This document shows positions 38,027 to 48,835 of a DNA stretch of 64,000 bases, piece after piece; within the stretch, counting starts at the first letter, position 1; each line of letters starts with the position of its first letter. Source of the DNA: JAOUEA01 sp963734685 (GTDB lineage Bacteria > Actinomycetota > UBA4738 > HRBIN12); the NCBI GenBank assembly GCA_963734685.1, contig CAVTIC010000007.1, positions 62,001 through 126,000 of the forward strand, given 5' to 3'. Position numbers and translations under genes: made by a program. The notes under the pieces were generated by a model. That model was not told where the DNA came from. It saw only the letters and a list, made by a program, of their open reading frames with translations, and made no database searches.

Positions 38027-40287
38027 ATGACCGACGCAGCGCTTGCGCCCACCGGGCGGAAGGGTGGATCCGCATCCCGACCCACGGGCGTCGCGGCACA
38101 CGGGGCTCCCAAGGTTCGCTCCGGGGTCGTTCCGAGGGACAGGCTCTTCGCACGGATTCGAAGCATCGGATGCGGACGTGGTCGCCGTCATCGCCGGTCC
38201 GGGCTACGGGAAGACGACGTTGCTGGCCGCCATGGCGGAACGCGACCCGCGTCCGGTGGCCTGGCTCTCCTTGGATGCCGGCGACGACGACCCCGCGGTG
38301 CTGCTCTCCGATCTCGCCCTCGCCCTCGACCGAGATCCACCCGCTCGATCACGCCCTGCTCCGGCGATTGACGAGCTCGGGCTCTCGCGTGCCGGCGATG
38401 CGCGTGCGGGAACTGACGAGGGCGATGGACCGGTTCTCCGAGCTCGATCCTCCTGGTGCTGGACGACGTCCACCTGCTGACGAGCCCGAACGCGCTCGAC
38501 ATCGTCTCGAGCCTGATCGACCACACCCCCGTCGGATGGACCGTCGCCCTCGCATCCCGGACGGTGCCCGACCTGTCGCTCCCGAGGCTTCGGTCTTCGG
38601 GCCGGCTCCTCGAGCTCGACGACGGCGATCTGGCGATGGACGACGCCGAGACCGCCGAACTGGTTCGAGGGCTCGGCCTCGATCTGTCCGACGGAACGGT
38701 CTCGGTCATCGCGCGTCGGACGGAAGGATGGCCGGTCGCGATCTACCTCGCGAGCCTGTCGATCCGTGACCACCACGACCGGGATGCGGCGGCGAGCAGG
38801 CTCGGTGGCGACGACCGGATGATCATGGACTACGTGCGGGACGAGCTCCTGCGGAGCCTGCCGAAGCGTCGACTCCGATTCATGACGCGGACCGCGATCC
38901 TCCGCGAGCTGATCCCCGAGCTGTGTGACGTGGTGGTCGGCTCGGAGTGGGTCGGCGGCGCTCCTGGCCGAGATCGCACGCTCGAACCCGCTGGTCGTGC
39001 CGCTCCCCGGCCGACCCGACCGGTACCGGTACCACCACCTGTTCCGTGACGTGCTGATCGCGGAGCTCCGTCGGCTCGAGCCTGCCCTGATGCCGGAGCT
39101 GTACGGGCGCGCCGCGGCGTGGTCGGAGGCGAACGACATGCCGGCAGATGCGATCGGATACGCGCAAGCCGGCGGCCTCGTGGCGGAGGCCGCACGTCTC
39201 GTGTGTTCGTCGTTCCGGCCGTACCTGGGGACCGGCCGCTTCCAGACGCTTGGGTCGTGGCTCGGATGGTTCGACGAGGAGGCGATCCGCGGGTACCCAC
39301 CGCTGGCGATCGTGGCGGCCTGGCACGACATCTTCACCGAGGCGGGGGACCCCGTCCACTGGCTGCGCATCGCGGAGGCCACCTCGTTCGACGGCGATCA
39401 TCCGGACGGGGGCGGCATCGTTCGTGGCGCATGTGGCGTTCCTGCGAGCGGCGCTCTGTCTCGACGGGCCGCTCCGGATGCAGGCGGACCTCGAGCTCGC
39501 CTCCGAGCTCGGCACACCGGCGAGCGGTTATCGCGTGATGCACCATCTCCTGGCCGGCGAGGCGGCGCTCCTCCTCGGTGAGACCGAGCGAGCCCGTGAG
39601 GCCTTCCTCGAGGCTGACGTCCTCGCCGGTCCGGTCCAGGCGAGCGGCCACGTGATGGCGCTGAGCGAGTTGTCGGCGATCGCGGCCGAGAGCGGCGAGT
39701 GGGACGAGGCGCGGCGTTGGACCGATCGCGCTCGATCGATCGTGACGTCGCACGGGCTCGACGACCTGAACCTCCAGCCGCTGATGTTCGCCGTCCCGGC
39801 GTTGGTGCTGGCGCGCGAGGGGCAGCCCGATCGAGCGCGCAAGGAGCTCATCGAGGCACAGAAGCTGAGGGGAACCACCTCCTCGGCGATCCCATCGTTC
39901 AGCATCCGCGGCAGGATCTTCATGGCTCGGGCGTACCTCGCGCTCTCGGACGTCGACGGGGCTCGTACCGTCTTGGCCGAGGCGAGGACGATCCAAGGGC
40001 GACACCCGGACATCGGCGTCCTCTCGGACGTGCTCGACGAGATGGACGGCGAGATCCGCCGGGTGCGAGGCAGCGGGAGGTCGGGGCCTGCGTCCCTCTC
40101 GGCCGCCGAGCTCCGGGTCCTCGCCGTGCTGCCGACGCATCTCACGTTCCGCGAGATCGGCGAGCGGCTCTTCGTGTCCACCAACACCGTGAAGTCGCAT
40201 GCGATGTCGATCTATCGCAAGCTCGGCGTCAGCAGCAGGTCGGAGGCGGTGGAGCGCGCCGCGGAGTTGGGGTTGCTCGACCTCTAG
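38027..40287 (+). pseudogene. MalT/LAL-type LuxR transcriptional regulator 2, multiple frameshifts
   Basis: Same architecture as regulator 1: RSGVVPRDRLFARI, Walker A AGPGYGKTTLLAAM, LLVLDDVHLLTSPNALDIV, sensor region, LuxR domain (LTFREIGERLFVSTNTVKSH, then IYRKLGVSSRSEAVE). The frame changes near 38150, 38330, 38445, 38955 and 39420. The last 290 residues (from about 39420) are one open frame, and the DNA-binding end is intact. Restored length is about 750. The two regulators form a head-to-head pair with a 101-bp gap, in the middle of the island. Confidence 0.82.
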
Positions 40288-40303
40288 GCGGGCCGAAGGT
40301 CGC

Positions 40304-40320
40304 TCACCCCTTGCGGGTGA
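40304..40320. promoter_or_regulatory. P1 dyad upstream of the AhpD-like gene
   Basis: TCACCCC-TTG-CGGGTGA; 33.5 bp (centre to centre) from TCGAAT (40343-40348). The -10 lacks the usual second-position A, so it is a weaker case. Confidence 0.5.
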
Positions 40321-40354
40321 TGACGTGGGTGTCCGGCCAGGGTCGAATGAGGGT

Positions 40355-40768
40355 GTGGAGCGTCATCGCGGGCCGTCCGTGCCGATCGAGCCTTACCAGT
40401 GGACCCTGACGAAGCTGGCGCTCAATGACGACGCCCTGATCGCGGACATGACCGAGTCGGACGAGAAGAACCTGGAAGCATCGGGGCTGGATCCGCGTTC
40501 GCACGCCCTCGTGCGCATCGGCGCGTTGTTGGCACTGGGCGCATCTCCGGCCTCCTACGGTTCCGTCGTGAGGCTCGCGGAACGCGCGGGAGTATCGCCA
40601 CGCGAGATCGCCGGCGTGCTCGTCGCCGTGGCTCCTCACATCGGGATCGCGCGCACCGTGTATGCCGCCCCCGAGCTGGCTCTCGCCCTCGGCTTCGATG
40701 TGGACGACCTCATCGAGCGCGGGCTCGATCGGCCCGGCAGGATCATGACGCGACTCGAAGCCGAATGA
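40355..40768 (+). CDS. Carboxymuconolactone-decarboxylase/AhpD-like protein
   Basis: It has 137 residues from GTG 40355, which lies 6 bases after the P1-linked -10 box (leaderless); GTG 40379 is an alternative. The core YQWTLTKLALNDDALIADMT, GLDPRSHALVRIGALLALGA and GVLVAVAPHIGIARTVYAAP fits the single-domain CMD family. No CxxC is present, so peroxidase activity is unlikely; other small CMD proteins have no known reaction. Convergent with the GH15 gene. Confidence 0.8.
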   Translation: MERHRGPSVPIEPYQWTLTKLALNDDALIADMTESDEKNLEASGLDPRSHALVRIGALLALGASPASYGSVVRLAERAGVSPREIAGVLVAVAPHIGIARTVYAAPELALALGFDVDDLIERGLDRPGRIMTRLEAE

Positions 40769-40778
40769 TCCCGCTCGG

Positions 40779-42661
40779 CTAGGTGCGCAAGCCCTTTCGT
40801 CAGCACCGGATCGACGAAGCCGGACCCGTGGTCGAGCTGGTAGTCGAGGTTCACGGCGGCGTTGATCAACGCGAGATGGCTGAACGCCTGCGGGAAGTTG
40901 CCGATCTGCTCGCCCGTGAGCCCGATCTCCTCGGAGAAGAGCCCGAGGTGGTTCGCGTAGGTCATCATCTTCTCGAAGGTGAGCCTCGCGTCGTCGAGGC
41001 GGCCCGAGCGCGCGAGGGCGTCCACGTAGAAGAACGAGCACAGCGAGAACGTGCCCTCCGAACCACGGAGCCCGTCGGGTGAGGCGCTCGGGTTGTAGCG
41101 GTAGACGAGGCTGTCGGACACGAGCTCCTCGTCCATCGCCGAGAGCGTCGAGACCCACATCGGGTCGCGCGGGAACGACGAAACCCATCAGCGGCATGTA
41201 GCAGGAGGGAGGCGTCCAGCACGTCGGTCTCGTAGTGCTGCACGAACGCCTTCCGCTCCTCGTGCCATCCCTTCGTCATGATCTGCTCGTAGATCCGGTC
41301 GCGCTCCTCGGTCCATCGCGGGACCGCCGCCGGCCGGCCGTGCGACTGGGCCAGCCGGATGGCACGGTCGAACGCGATCCAGCACATGAACCGGCCGTAC
41401 GTGAACGACTGTCGTCCGCCCCGGGTCTCCCAGATCCCCTCCTCGGGCTGGTCCCAGTTGTCGCAGACCCAGTCGAGCATGGTGCGGACCTGCGTCCAGC
41501 CCGACGTGCGGCAGCTGCAGGCCGTGCGTGTCGGCGAGGTAGATCGAGTCCATCGCCTCGCCGTAGATGTCCAGCTGGAGCTGGTCGGCGGCGCCGTTGC
41601 CGATGCGAACGGGGCTCGACCCGCGGTAGCCCTCGAGGTGGTCGAGGGTCTCCTCGACCAGGTCGGAGGAGCCATCGACCCGGTACATGATCTTCAGCGG
41701 ACCGGACGCGTCGCCGGCGCTCTCGCGCGATGCGATCCATCAACCAGCCGACGAACGCCTCGGCTTCGTCGGTGTAGCCGAGGCCCAGCAACGCGTAGAC
41801 CGAGAACGACGCGTCGCGGACCCAGGTGTAGCGATAGTCCCAGTTGCGCTCCCCGCCGACCTGCTCCGGGAGGGCGGCGGTCGGCGCCGCGACGAGCGCG
41901 CCGGTCGGCGCGTAGGTCATCAGCTTGAGCGTCATCGCCGAGCGGGTGACCATCTCGCGCCATCGCCCCGTGTACGTGGACCGGTCGAGCCAGCGCCGCC
42001 AGAAGTCGACGGGTCTGCTGGAACAGGTCGAACATCTCGTCGATGCGGGATCTCGACGGGGAGCGACGCCCCCGGTCTCGAGCATCATGCCGGTGGACTC
42101 TCCCGCGTGAAGCGTGATGTGCAACCTGATGCCGTCTCCGACGCGCTCGACCTCCGCTGCACGCTCTCCTCCGTGTTCGATCGGGGTGCCGACCCGGTGC
42201 ATCGTGAGGGCGGCGTCGTCGGACGAGAACACCGCTCCGACGTCCGAGGGGTGGATCGTGTGCGACGCGCGGCCGTAGTCGAAGCGGGGATGGATCTCTC
42301 CGACGAACCGCATCGAGCCGCGGACGACGCGAAGCAGGCGGACGAGGCGGTGGCGATCGGTCGCCGGTCCCTCGGCCACCGGCATGAAGTCGACGACCTC
42401 GCCCACGCCCTCCTCGGTCATGTACCTGGTGACGAGGATCGCCGTCTCCGGCAGATAGAGCTGTCGTGTGACGAAGTCGCTCGTGTCGGGAGCGATCCGG
42501 CAGAACCCGCCGCGCTCCGCATCGAGGAGCGACGCGAAGACGCTCGGTGAGTCGAAGCGTGGGAAGCAGAACCAATCGATCGTGCCGTTCGTGTCGACCA
42601 GGGCCGCCGTCTGCAGATCGCCGATCAGCCCGTGGTCGCTGATGTCGGGGTACTCGCCCAT
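40779..42661 (-). pseudogene. Glycoside hydrolase family 15 (glucoamylase/trehalase-type), several frameshifts
   Basis: ATG 42661 (MGEYPDISDHGLIGDLQTAA). The N-terminal beta-sandwich is followed by the (alpha/alpha)6 barrel with GGERNWDYRYTWVRDASF, and the end GNFPQAFSHLALINAAVNLD. This is the cytosolic actinobacterial type that hydrolyses trehalose or alpha-glucans. Frame changes occur near 42050, 42010, 41720, 41530 and 41190. The final frame runs antisense into the AhpD-like gene, but one further base change would end it at the TAG at 40779, which I take as the likely end. The promoter is P1 at 42736 with TACGGT. Confidence 0.8.
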
Positions 42662-42735
42662 GTCACATCCTCCCATGTGCGCCCGTCGTCCCCATCGAAC
42701 GCTCGCTACCGTAACGCCGGGCCGGCAGGGTGGAA

Positions 42736-42752
42736 TCACCCGCTTCAGGCGA
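42736..42752. promoter_or_regulatory. P1 dyad between divergent GH15 and zwf genes
   Basis: TCACCCG-CTT-CAGGCGA. The centre is 33.5 bp from TACGGT on the minus strand (42708-42713, GH15) and 33.5 bp from GAGGTT on the plus strand (42775-42780, zwf remnant). Confidence 0.6.
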
Positions 42753-42786
42753 TGTCGCCGGACGATGTCAGGGGGAGGTTAGGTCG

Positions 42787-43179
42787 ATGCGACCGAGGAC
42801 GATGGTCGGCCCCGACGCGGCCGCCGCGTCCCGAGGCGACGTCCTCGTGATCTTCGGACTCCGGCGACCTGGCGAGGGTGATGACCTCGCCCACCGTGCC
42901 GACGCACCGATGCCCGAGTCGATATCGCTCGACCTCGAGTTCTCGGAAGCGGGTGGTGAAGGCGCGACGCCGTACGAGCTGCTGCTGCATGCGGCGATGA
43001 TCGGACAGGACCTGCGCTTCACGCGGCAGGACTCCGTCGAAGAGGCCTGGCGCGTCATGCAGCCGCTGATCGACGATCCGCCGGCACCCCACACCTATCG
43101 ACCGGGCTCGTGGGGACCAAAGGCGGCCGATGCCCTGGTCTCCGAGCACGGCGGCTGGTATGGACCGTGGGTCGCATGA
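42787..43179 (+). pseudogene. zwf: Glucose-6-phosphate dehydrogenase with its middle deleted
   Basis: ATG 42787 is leaderless, 6 bases after GAGGTT. The first about 35 residues give the G6PDH start DVLVIFG followed, with a one-base shift, by SGDLARVMT (the NADP fold). The sequence then jumps near 42905 to the C-terminus SISLDLEFSEAGGEGATPYE, LLLHAAMIGQDLRFTRQDSV and GSWGPKAADALVSEHGGWYG. About 370-390 residues, including the catalytic lysine and histidine, are absent, so the product cannot be active. It is divergent from GH15, consistent with a glucose-mobilising gene pair. Confidence 0.82.
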
Positions 43180-43212
43180 GGACCGACGTGCTCCCGTCGG
43201 GAGCGTGGTCGT

Positions 43213-44817
43213 TCAGCCCATGACCGTGCCCTCGGCCGCCGCCGGATGGCTTCGGGTCGGGCGATCGCGTCATCCTGAACCCGGTGCACCAGCCCGAGGA
43301 GCCCGGCGAGCAGCGGGACCAGCAGCGCGACCTGGAGGGCGAACGGGTCGCGCCTCCGTGTTGATGCGGATGATCTCGGCCTGCACGTCCTCCGGCTGGT
43401 CCGACGAGGAGCTCCTCGAGCTGCGTGTTGCTCATGAGCTCGGCGTCGTCCTCGAGCGCCGTCGGCGACCTGTTGCTGCTCGGTCGGGCGAGAGCACGTC
43501 GCTCGACTCTCGGCCATCGTCGGTGAACGCGATCGAGAGCGTCGCCAGCATGATCGCGCCGGCGAAGGCCAGGCCGAACGAGAGTCCGAACGAGCCGCTC
43601 GCGGAGTTCACGCCGGCGGCCTCGCTGACCCGTTCCTCGGAGATCGGTGACAGCGTGTAGTTGTTGAGCTGGGAGACGAGCAGGCCGAGCCCGGCTCCCG
43701 CGATCAGCAGCGGGACGACGAGGTACCAGCCCGAGTCGGCGCTGGGCACGACCGAGATCAGCAGCGCCATCCCGAGCGACAGCAGCGCGAAGCCCGACCG
43801 GATGAGCGTGCTCGGACGCCGCGGTTCCGGCCCTCTTCCCGGCGAGCATCGCGACCGCGAACATGCGTGAGCGAGAGCGGCGCGAGGGTGAGACCGGTCT
43901 GCATCGCGTCGTACTCGAGCACCATCTGCAGGAAGATCGGCAGCGCGATCATCGCCCCGCCGAGCGCGATCTGCTGGAGCATCTGCCCCGAGATCCCGAA
44001 CCGGAACATCTTCGATCGGAACAGGTCGGGGTCGAGCAGCGTCGGCTTGCTCCTCGCGCTTGCGCCGCAGGAGCCACCAGGCGAGCGACCCGAGGCGCCA
44101 CCGCCCCGACGGCCAGGAGCGCGGCGACGGCGTCGCCACCCTCCTGCCACACGAGGATGCCCAGGACGACGCCGCCCATGCCGAGGACGGAGAGGACCGC
44201 ACCGACGGCGTCGACCTCGCGGGATCCCGTGTACGGCACGTCCTTGACGCGCCCGACGCCGGACAGCACGACCGCGATGATCACGAGCCTCGAGCAGGAA
44301 CCCGACCCGCCACGAGAGGTAGGTGGTGATGAAGCCGCCGAGCAGCGGGCCGACCGCCGCGGCGATCGCGGCCGAGGCACCGACCAGCGCGTAGACCTTC
44401 TTCTGCGCCTCGCCCTCGAAGTTCCCGTGGATCAGGGACTGCATCGCCGGCAGCAGCAGCGACGCGCCGAGCCCGCCGATCAGGGCCCAGAAGACGATGA
44501 TCGCGGTCAGGCTCTGCGCGAGCGTCATCGCCAGGGCGCCGATCGCGTACCCGACAGAGCCCGAGGACGTACGCGCGTTTGCGGCCGATCAGGTCGCCGA
44601 CCTTGCTGCCGATCAGGATGAAGGCGGCCGACACCAGCGCCTCGAGCGCGATCGTCGACTGGACGCTGCTGACGGTGGTGTCGAGATCCTCGACGACGGC
44701 TGAGATCGAGACGTTCATCAGCGACGTGTCGACCACGAGCACGAACATCGCCATCGCGAGCAGCAGGGCGAGCCGTCTGTCGAACGCGACCTCTTCGTCG
44801 GTCGTTCCTTCGCTCAT
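43213..44817 (-). pseudogene. MFS multidrug efflux protein (EmrB/QacA, 14-helix type), many frameshifts
   Basis: ATG 44817 (MSEGTTDEEVAFDRRLALLL). Helices follow in pieces: VLVVDTSLMNVSISAVVEDL, GSKVGDLIGRKRAYVLG (the A-motif loop), QSLIHGNFEGEAQKKVYALV, GPLLGGFITTYLSWRVGFLL, and late helices GWYLVVPLLIAGAGLGLLVS. Frame changes near 44560, 44290, 44060, 43870, 43825, 43475, 43340 and 43230. A restored reading ends LPDPKPSG-like at 43213. The start overlaps the SulP stop (TGATGA), so the gene is the third of the DAGK-SulP-MFS operon. Confidence 0.78.
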
Positions 44818-46569
44818 CACGGATCCTCCGATCGATCCCCAGGCCCGCTCGACTCGCCTCCCGATCCTGGTGCCCCGGATGCCGGCTCCAGCCTGATCGC
44901 TTCGAGGGCGGTGTCGACCGACGGATAGAAGTGGTCGCGGTCGAGCGTCTCGAACAACCCGTAGCGGAGGACCCGGTCCTTCAGACGGTCACGGAGCTCC
45001 ACGAACGCCACGTGCACGCCCTTCGCGTTGAGCTCGCGATCGAGCCGCTCGAGCATGTCGGCCGCCGTCACGTCGATGTCGGTGATCGCCTCGCACTGCA
45101 GCACGACCCACGCCGGGCTGCGCTCGTGCACGAGGTGGCGGATCTGCTGTCGGAAGATGCCGGCGTTCGCGAAGAACAGCGGCGCCTCCCACCGGAACAC
45201 GAGGACCCCGGGCTCTTCCTCGACCTCGTCGTAGCGGTCCGTATCGTGCCACCCGTCGAGCTCAGGCACACGCCCGAGGATCTCGCCGTGCGGCCACCAG
45301 CTCCTGCGGAAGAACAGCAGGATCGACAGGACCACGGCGATCAGGATGCCCTCGAGCACGCCGAACAGGATCACGCCGACCGACGCGATCAGCGAGATCC
45401 AGAACGCCGACCGGCGGACCCGCCAGAAGGTCCGAAGGATCGCCAGGTTCATCAGCGACAGGGCCGCCGCGATCACCACGGCGGCGAGCGCCGTGTTCGG
45501 CAGGTCGGCGAGCAGCGTCGGGAAGAGGACGAGGAGCAGCACGACGATCCCCGCTCCGATCAGGCCGGTCACCTGCGTCTTCGATCCCGACTCCGCCGCC
45601 ACCGCGGTCCGGGAACCGCTGGCTGAGATGGCGAACCCTTGGAACAGCCCGGCCGCGACGTTCGCCGACCCGATCCCGATCATCTCCTGGTCGGGGTCGA
45701 TCTCGTCGCCGCGGGCCGCGGCGAAGCTCGTCGACGTGGCGATCGTGTCGGTCAGCGAGACCAGGACGATGCCGACGGCCGCTGCCAACAGAGGACCGAT
45801 GTCGCTCGCCGACGTCCACGGGAACGAGAGCGACGGGAGCCCCTGCGGCAACGCTCCGACCGTGCTCACGTCGAGGTCGAGCAGCGAGGTGGCCACGGTC
45901 GCCCCGATCACGGCGATCAGCACCGCCGGCACCTTCGTGGTGATCCGCGGCAATCCCAGCAGGACGACGAGCGTCGCGGTCCCGAGGATCAAGGCGGTGG
46001 TGTTCGTCTGATCCAGGTTCGAGAAGAACGCCTGCACCTCCTCCACGAAGCCGTCGGCGTCGGTCGAGAACCCGAACAGCTTCGGCAACTGCCCCACGAT
46101 GATCGTGATCGCCAGCCCGTTCATGTACCCGACCTGGACCTCCTTCGAGAGGAGGTCAGCGACGAACCCGAGCTTGGCGAGGCCGAGGCCGATCTCGATC
46201 CCGCCGACGATCAGCGCCAGCATCCCCGCGAGCACGATCGCGGTCGCCGGATCGCCGCCCGCGAGCGGGACGATCGCGGCGAAGATCAGCGGCGAGACCG
46301 ACGAGTCCGGCCCCAGGACGAGGATCCGCGACGGCCCCATGAGGGCGTACCCGATGAGGCACGCGATCGTCGTGTAGAGACCGGTCTCCGGGGGGAGCCC
46401 TGCGAGTTCCGCGTAGGCCATGCCTTGGGGAACGAGGATCGCGGCGAGCACGATGCCGGCGATCAGATCGGGGCGGAGCCAGGTGCCCCGGTACGTCCGC
46501 AGCATCGTGATCCCTGGGACCCAACGCGCGAACCCGGTCGGTGCGGCGAGCCTTCTGCTCGGTCGCCAT
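44817..46569 (-). CDS. SulP family anion permease with STAS domain
   Basis: The intact part from ATG 46505 has 562 residues: about eleven helices (GIVLAAILVPQGMAYAELAG, the SulP signature) and a cytoplasmic STAS domain (about 430-545; VLQCEAITDIDVTAADMLER). One extra G near 46525 separates it from its true N-terminus MATEQKARRTDR, ATG 46569, 25 bp behind the DAGK stop. Without it the protein may still start at 46505. It imports sulfate, bicarbonate or dicarboxylates. Its stop overlaps the MFS start. Confidence 0.85.
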
Positions 46570-46594
46570 CGCCGCTACACCTCCCGCACCACGA

Positions 46595-47978
46595 TCAGGT
46601 CCCGAGCCGGGACGGGCGTCCGAGCACGACGCCCCACAGCTCACGCGCCTCGGCTCGCCAGCCGATCGAGCGAGCCGCGGGCGAGTAGCCGATCGCGTGC
46701 TTCGGCAGGCGCACCCGCACGGGGTGCGGCCTGATCGAGAACCTCAGGGGCGGATCCATCACCTCGGTCTCGCCGTCGAGCCCGATCTCGATCGGCCCGT
46801 CGGACACGACCTCGAACGTGGGCGTCGCCCACGACGACAATCCCTCGAAGCGCTCGGGGTGTCCCGTCGCGAGGGCGGCGAGGAAGGCCGCCGCGCCGCC
46901 CTTAGGCCCCAGCACGAGCGCGACGACGCCGAGGGTCTGCGTGTCGAGCCGGGGCCGGCTGCCCATGCCGCGTGCCGTCGCCCCATAGGGGTTGTTCGAG
47001 ATCTGGATCAGGTGCGCACCTCGCTGCTCCTGGCCGTCGGCCCGCTCGAACCGCAGGTCGAACGGTTCGGTCTGCGGCCCGAGCACCTGCGGCAGCGTGG
47101 CGAGCGTCGTGTCGACCTTCGCGTCCCGGTACTCGGGGGAGCGGACGATCGCCGCGTACAGCCCGAGGGAGACGTTGTTCACGAACACGCTCCCGTTCAC
47201 GTCGGCCAGGTCCATCGTGCGTTCGACGGCCTCGCCGTACGCGTCGAGCGCGCCGACGACGTCCTCGCGGTCGAGTCCGAGGTCCAGCGCAAGGTGGTTC
47301 CGGGTGCCGGCGGGCACGACGACCATCGGGAGCCCGAACTCGGCGGCGACGGTGCCGACCATCGCCTGGGAGCCGTCACCGCCGGCCATCCCGAGCACGT
47401 CGACCTCGCCGCTCGCGGCCTTGTCCCGCACGGTCTGGAGCCAGTCCATGCCGGGCCCCAGCACGACCGGTTCGATCCCGCGCCGCTTGCACTCGTCCAC
47501 GAGGTGGAACCGCTCGGCCTTGCCGCCGCCGGACTTGAGGTTCATGAAGAGCACGCCACGTTCCGCCGCCGGCACCGGCGTGCCCGGCGTCTCGCTCTGC
47601 TTCAGCGCCGCGAGGGTGTTGCCGAGGGCGTACTTGGCGAGCGCGACGGCGGCCACGACGACGGCGATCCTGATGGCCAACGAGACGCCGAGGTAGCCCT
47701 CCGCGTTCACGATGGCTGACGATCAGGGCGACGACCGCCACCCCGGCCACGACGGTCGCGATCACGCGGCGGGTGCCCGCCCTCGTGAGCGCGATCCAGC
47801 CGGCGCCGACGATCACGGCGAGGAGGAGCAGCTCGGCGATCACGCGGAGCGGATCGTCGACGATGCGGACGAGTGTGCCGATCACGACGGCCAGGATGAT
47901 GAGGAGCGCAGCGATCGCCGCCAGACGTCGCCGGCCCCGATGTGTTCCCTGCGAAGTCGCGCCCGGCTGCGTCGACAT
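46595..47978 (-). pseudogene. Diacylglycerol/lipid kinase-like protein with membrane N-terminus, one frameshift
   Basis: From ATG 47978 (MSTQPGATSQGTHRGRRRLA, preceded by GGGGGAGGG) three or four membrane segments are followed, after an extra base near 47712, by the DAGK catalytic domain: GVLFMNLKSGGGKAERFHLV, the nucleotide motif GMAGGDGSQAM, and VPAGTRNHLALDLGLDRED. About 460 residues restored. The family phosphorylates diacylglycerol, sphingoid or other lipids, so it could recycle or remodel membrane lipids. It is first in the operon with SulP and MFS, behind the P1 dyad at 48044 with -10 TAGCGT. Confidence 0.82.
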
Positions 47979-48043
47979 GCCCTCCCCCTCATCCACCCCG
48001 GTTCTCGCAGGCCCACGCTATCCAGTCAGGCGTGACCCTGCAT

Positions 48044-48060
48044 TCATGCGTTGTGGGTGA
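48044..48060. promoter_or_regulatory. P1 dyad upstream of DAGK-SulP-MFS
   Basis: TCATGCG-TTG-TGGGTGA; 34.5 bp from TAGCGT on the minus strand (48015-48020). Confidence 0.55.
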
Positions 48061-48244
48061 AATCTCTCCGACGGGGCCTCTCACCGTACCCGCACCCTGC
48101 GAGATGGGCGAGCCGGTCCCGAGCGATCGTGGTCCATCCGGCCTCCTCGGGATCGGTCCTCGGGGTCTACGTTGACGGTGGTTCCGTCCGGCCCACGCGC
48201 TGACGGGCCGGACCCTGCCGGATCGATCCGAAAGGAGGCGGGAG

Positions 48245-48664
48245 ATGGCCACCAGCACCGTCAAGCCATACGTGGTCACGGACGACACCGTGACCCCGCG
48301 GATGGAGACGCGGTCGGGCTGGGTCACGTTCGCAGGGATCGTCTCGTTGATGGGCGCCGTGGCGAGCTTCTTCTGGGGGCTCGCCGCCCTCGACGCGAAG
48401 AGCTACCTGGACGAGACCGGTCTGCTCTACAGCAACCTCGAGACCTGGGGTTGGGTCGCGCTCGGCTGGAGCGCATTGCTGGTCTTCGGCGGCATCATGC
48501 TGCTCGCCCGGACCCGGTCGGGCCCGGTGATCGGCATCGTGCTCGCGTCGATCAGCTTCATCTTCTGGCTGTTCGCGCTGCCCGTGATGCCGCTGTACGC
48601 GATGACCGTGATCATGATCGACGCACTCGTGATCTACGGTCTCGCGACGCGTCCCATCGAGTAG
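48245..48664 (+). CDS. DUF7144-like four-helix membrane protein
   Basis: It has 139 residues with four hydrophobic segments: VTFAGIVSLMGAVASFFWGL, a middle pair, and PVMPLYAMTVIMIDALVIYG. AAAGGAGG-type spacing (GAAAGGAGGCGGGAG) before ATG 48245 gives an unusually strong ribosome site for this window. The family occurs in actinobacteria with no known function. A TACGTT box lies at 48168-48173, but no P1 dyad is at the right distance. Confidence 0.75.
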   Translation: MATSTVKPYVVTDDTVTPRMETRSGWVTFAGIVSLMGAVASFFWGLAALDAKSYLDETGLLYSNLETWGWVALGWSALLVFGGIMLLARTRSGPVIGIVLASISFIFWLFALPVMPLYAMTVIMIDALVIYGLATRPIE

Positions 48665-48766
48665 TCGAGCGCGTGCTGCGTGCGCTCGACGCACGGCGGG
48701 CACTCCGATATGGGGTGCCCGTCGCGGTGTTCGGGTGTGCCGATGGCGAGGCCCCACCTGGGTCAA

Positions 48767-48783
48767 TCACCTCATCCGCACGA
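48767..48783. promoter_or_regulatory. Degenerate P1 dyad upstream of PPK2
   Basis: TCACCTC-ATC-CGCACGA (11 of 14 arm positions fit the consensus), exactly 33.5 bp from TACGGT (48806-48811). Confidence 0.4.
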
Positions 48784-48835
48784 TGGAGGAGCTCAGGTCG
48801 AAGACTACGGTGGCGCTGACCGGGAGGTGTGCGGC

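Noticed and set aside
48129..48173. A P1 dyad for the DUF7144-like gene
   Set aside because: TACGTT (48168) is good and CCATCCG occurs upstream, but the half-site is at the wrong distance (about 28.5 bp) and has no second arm.
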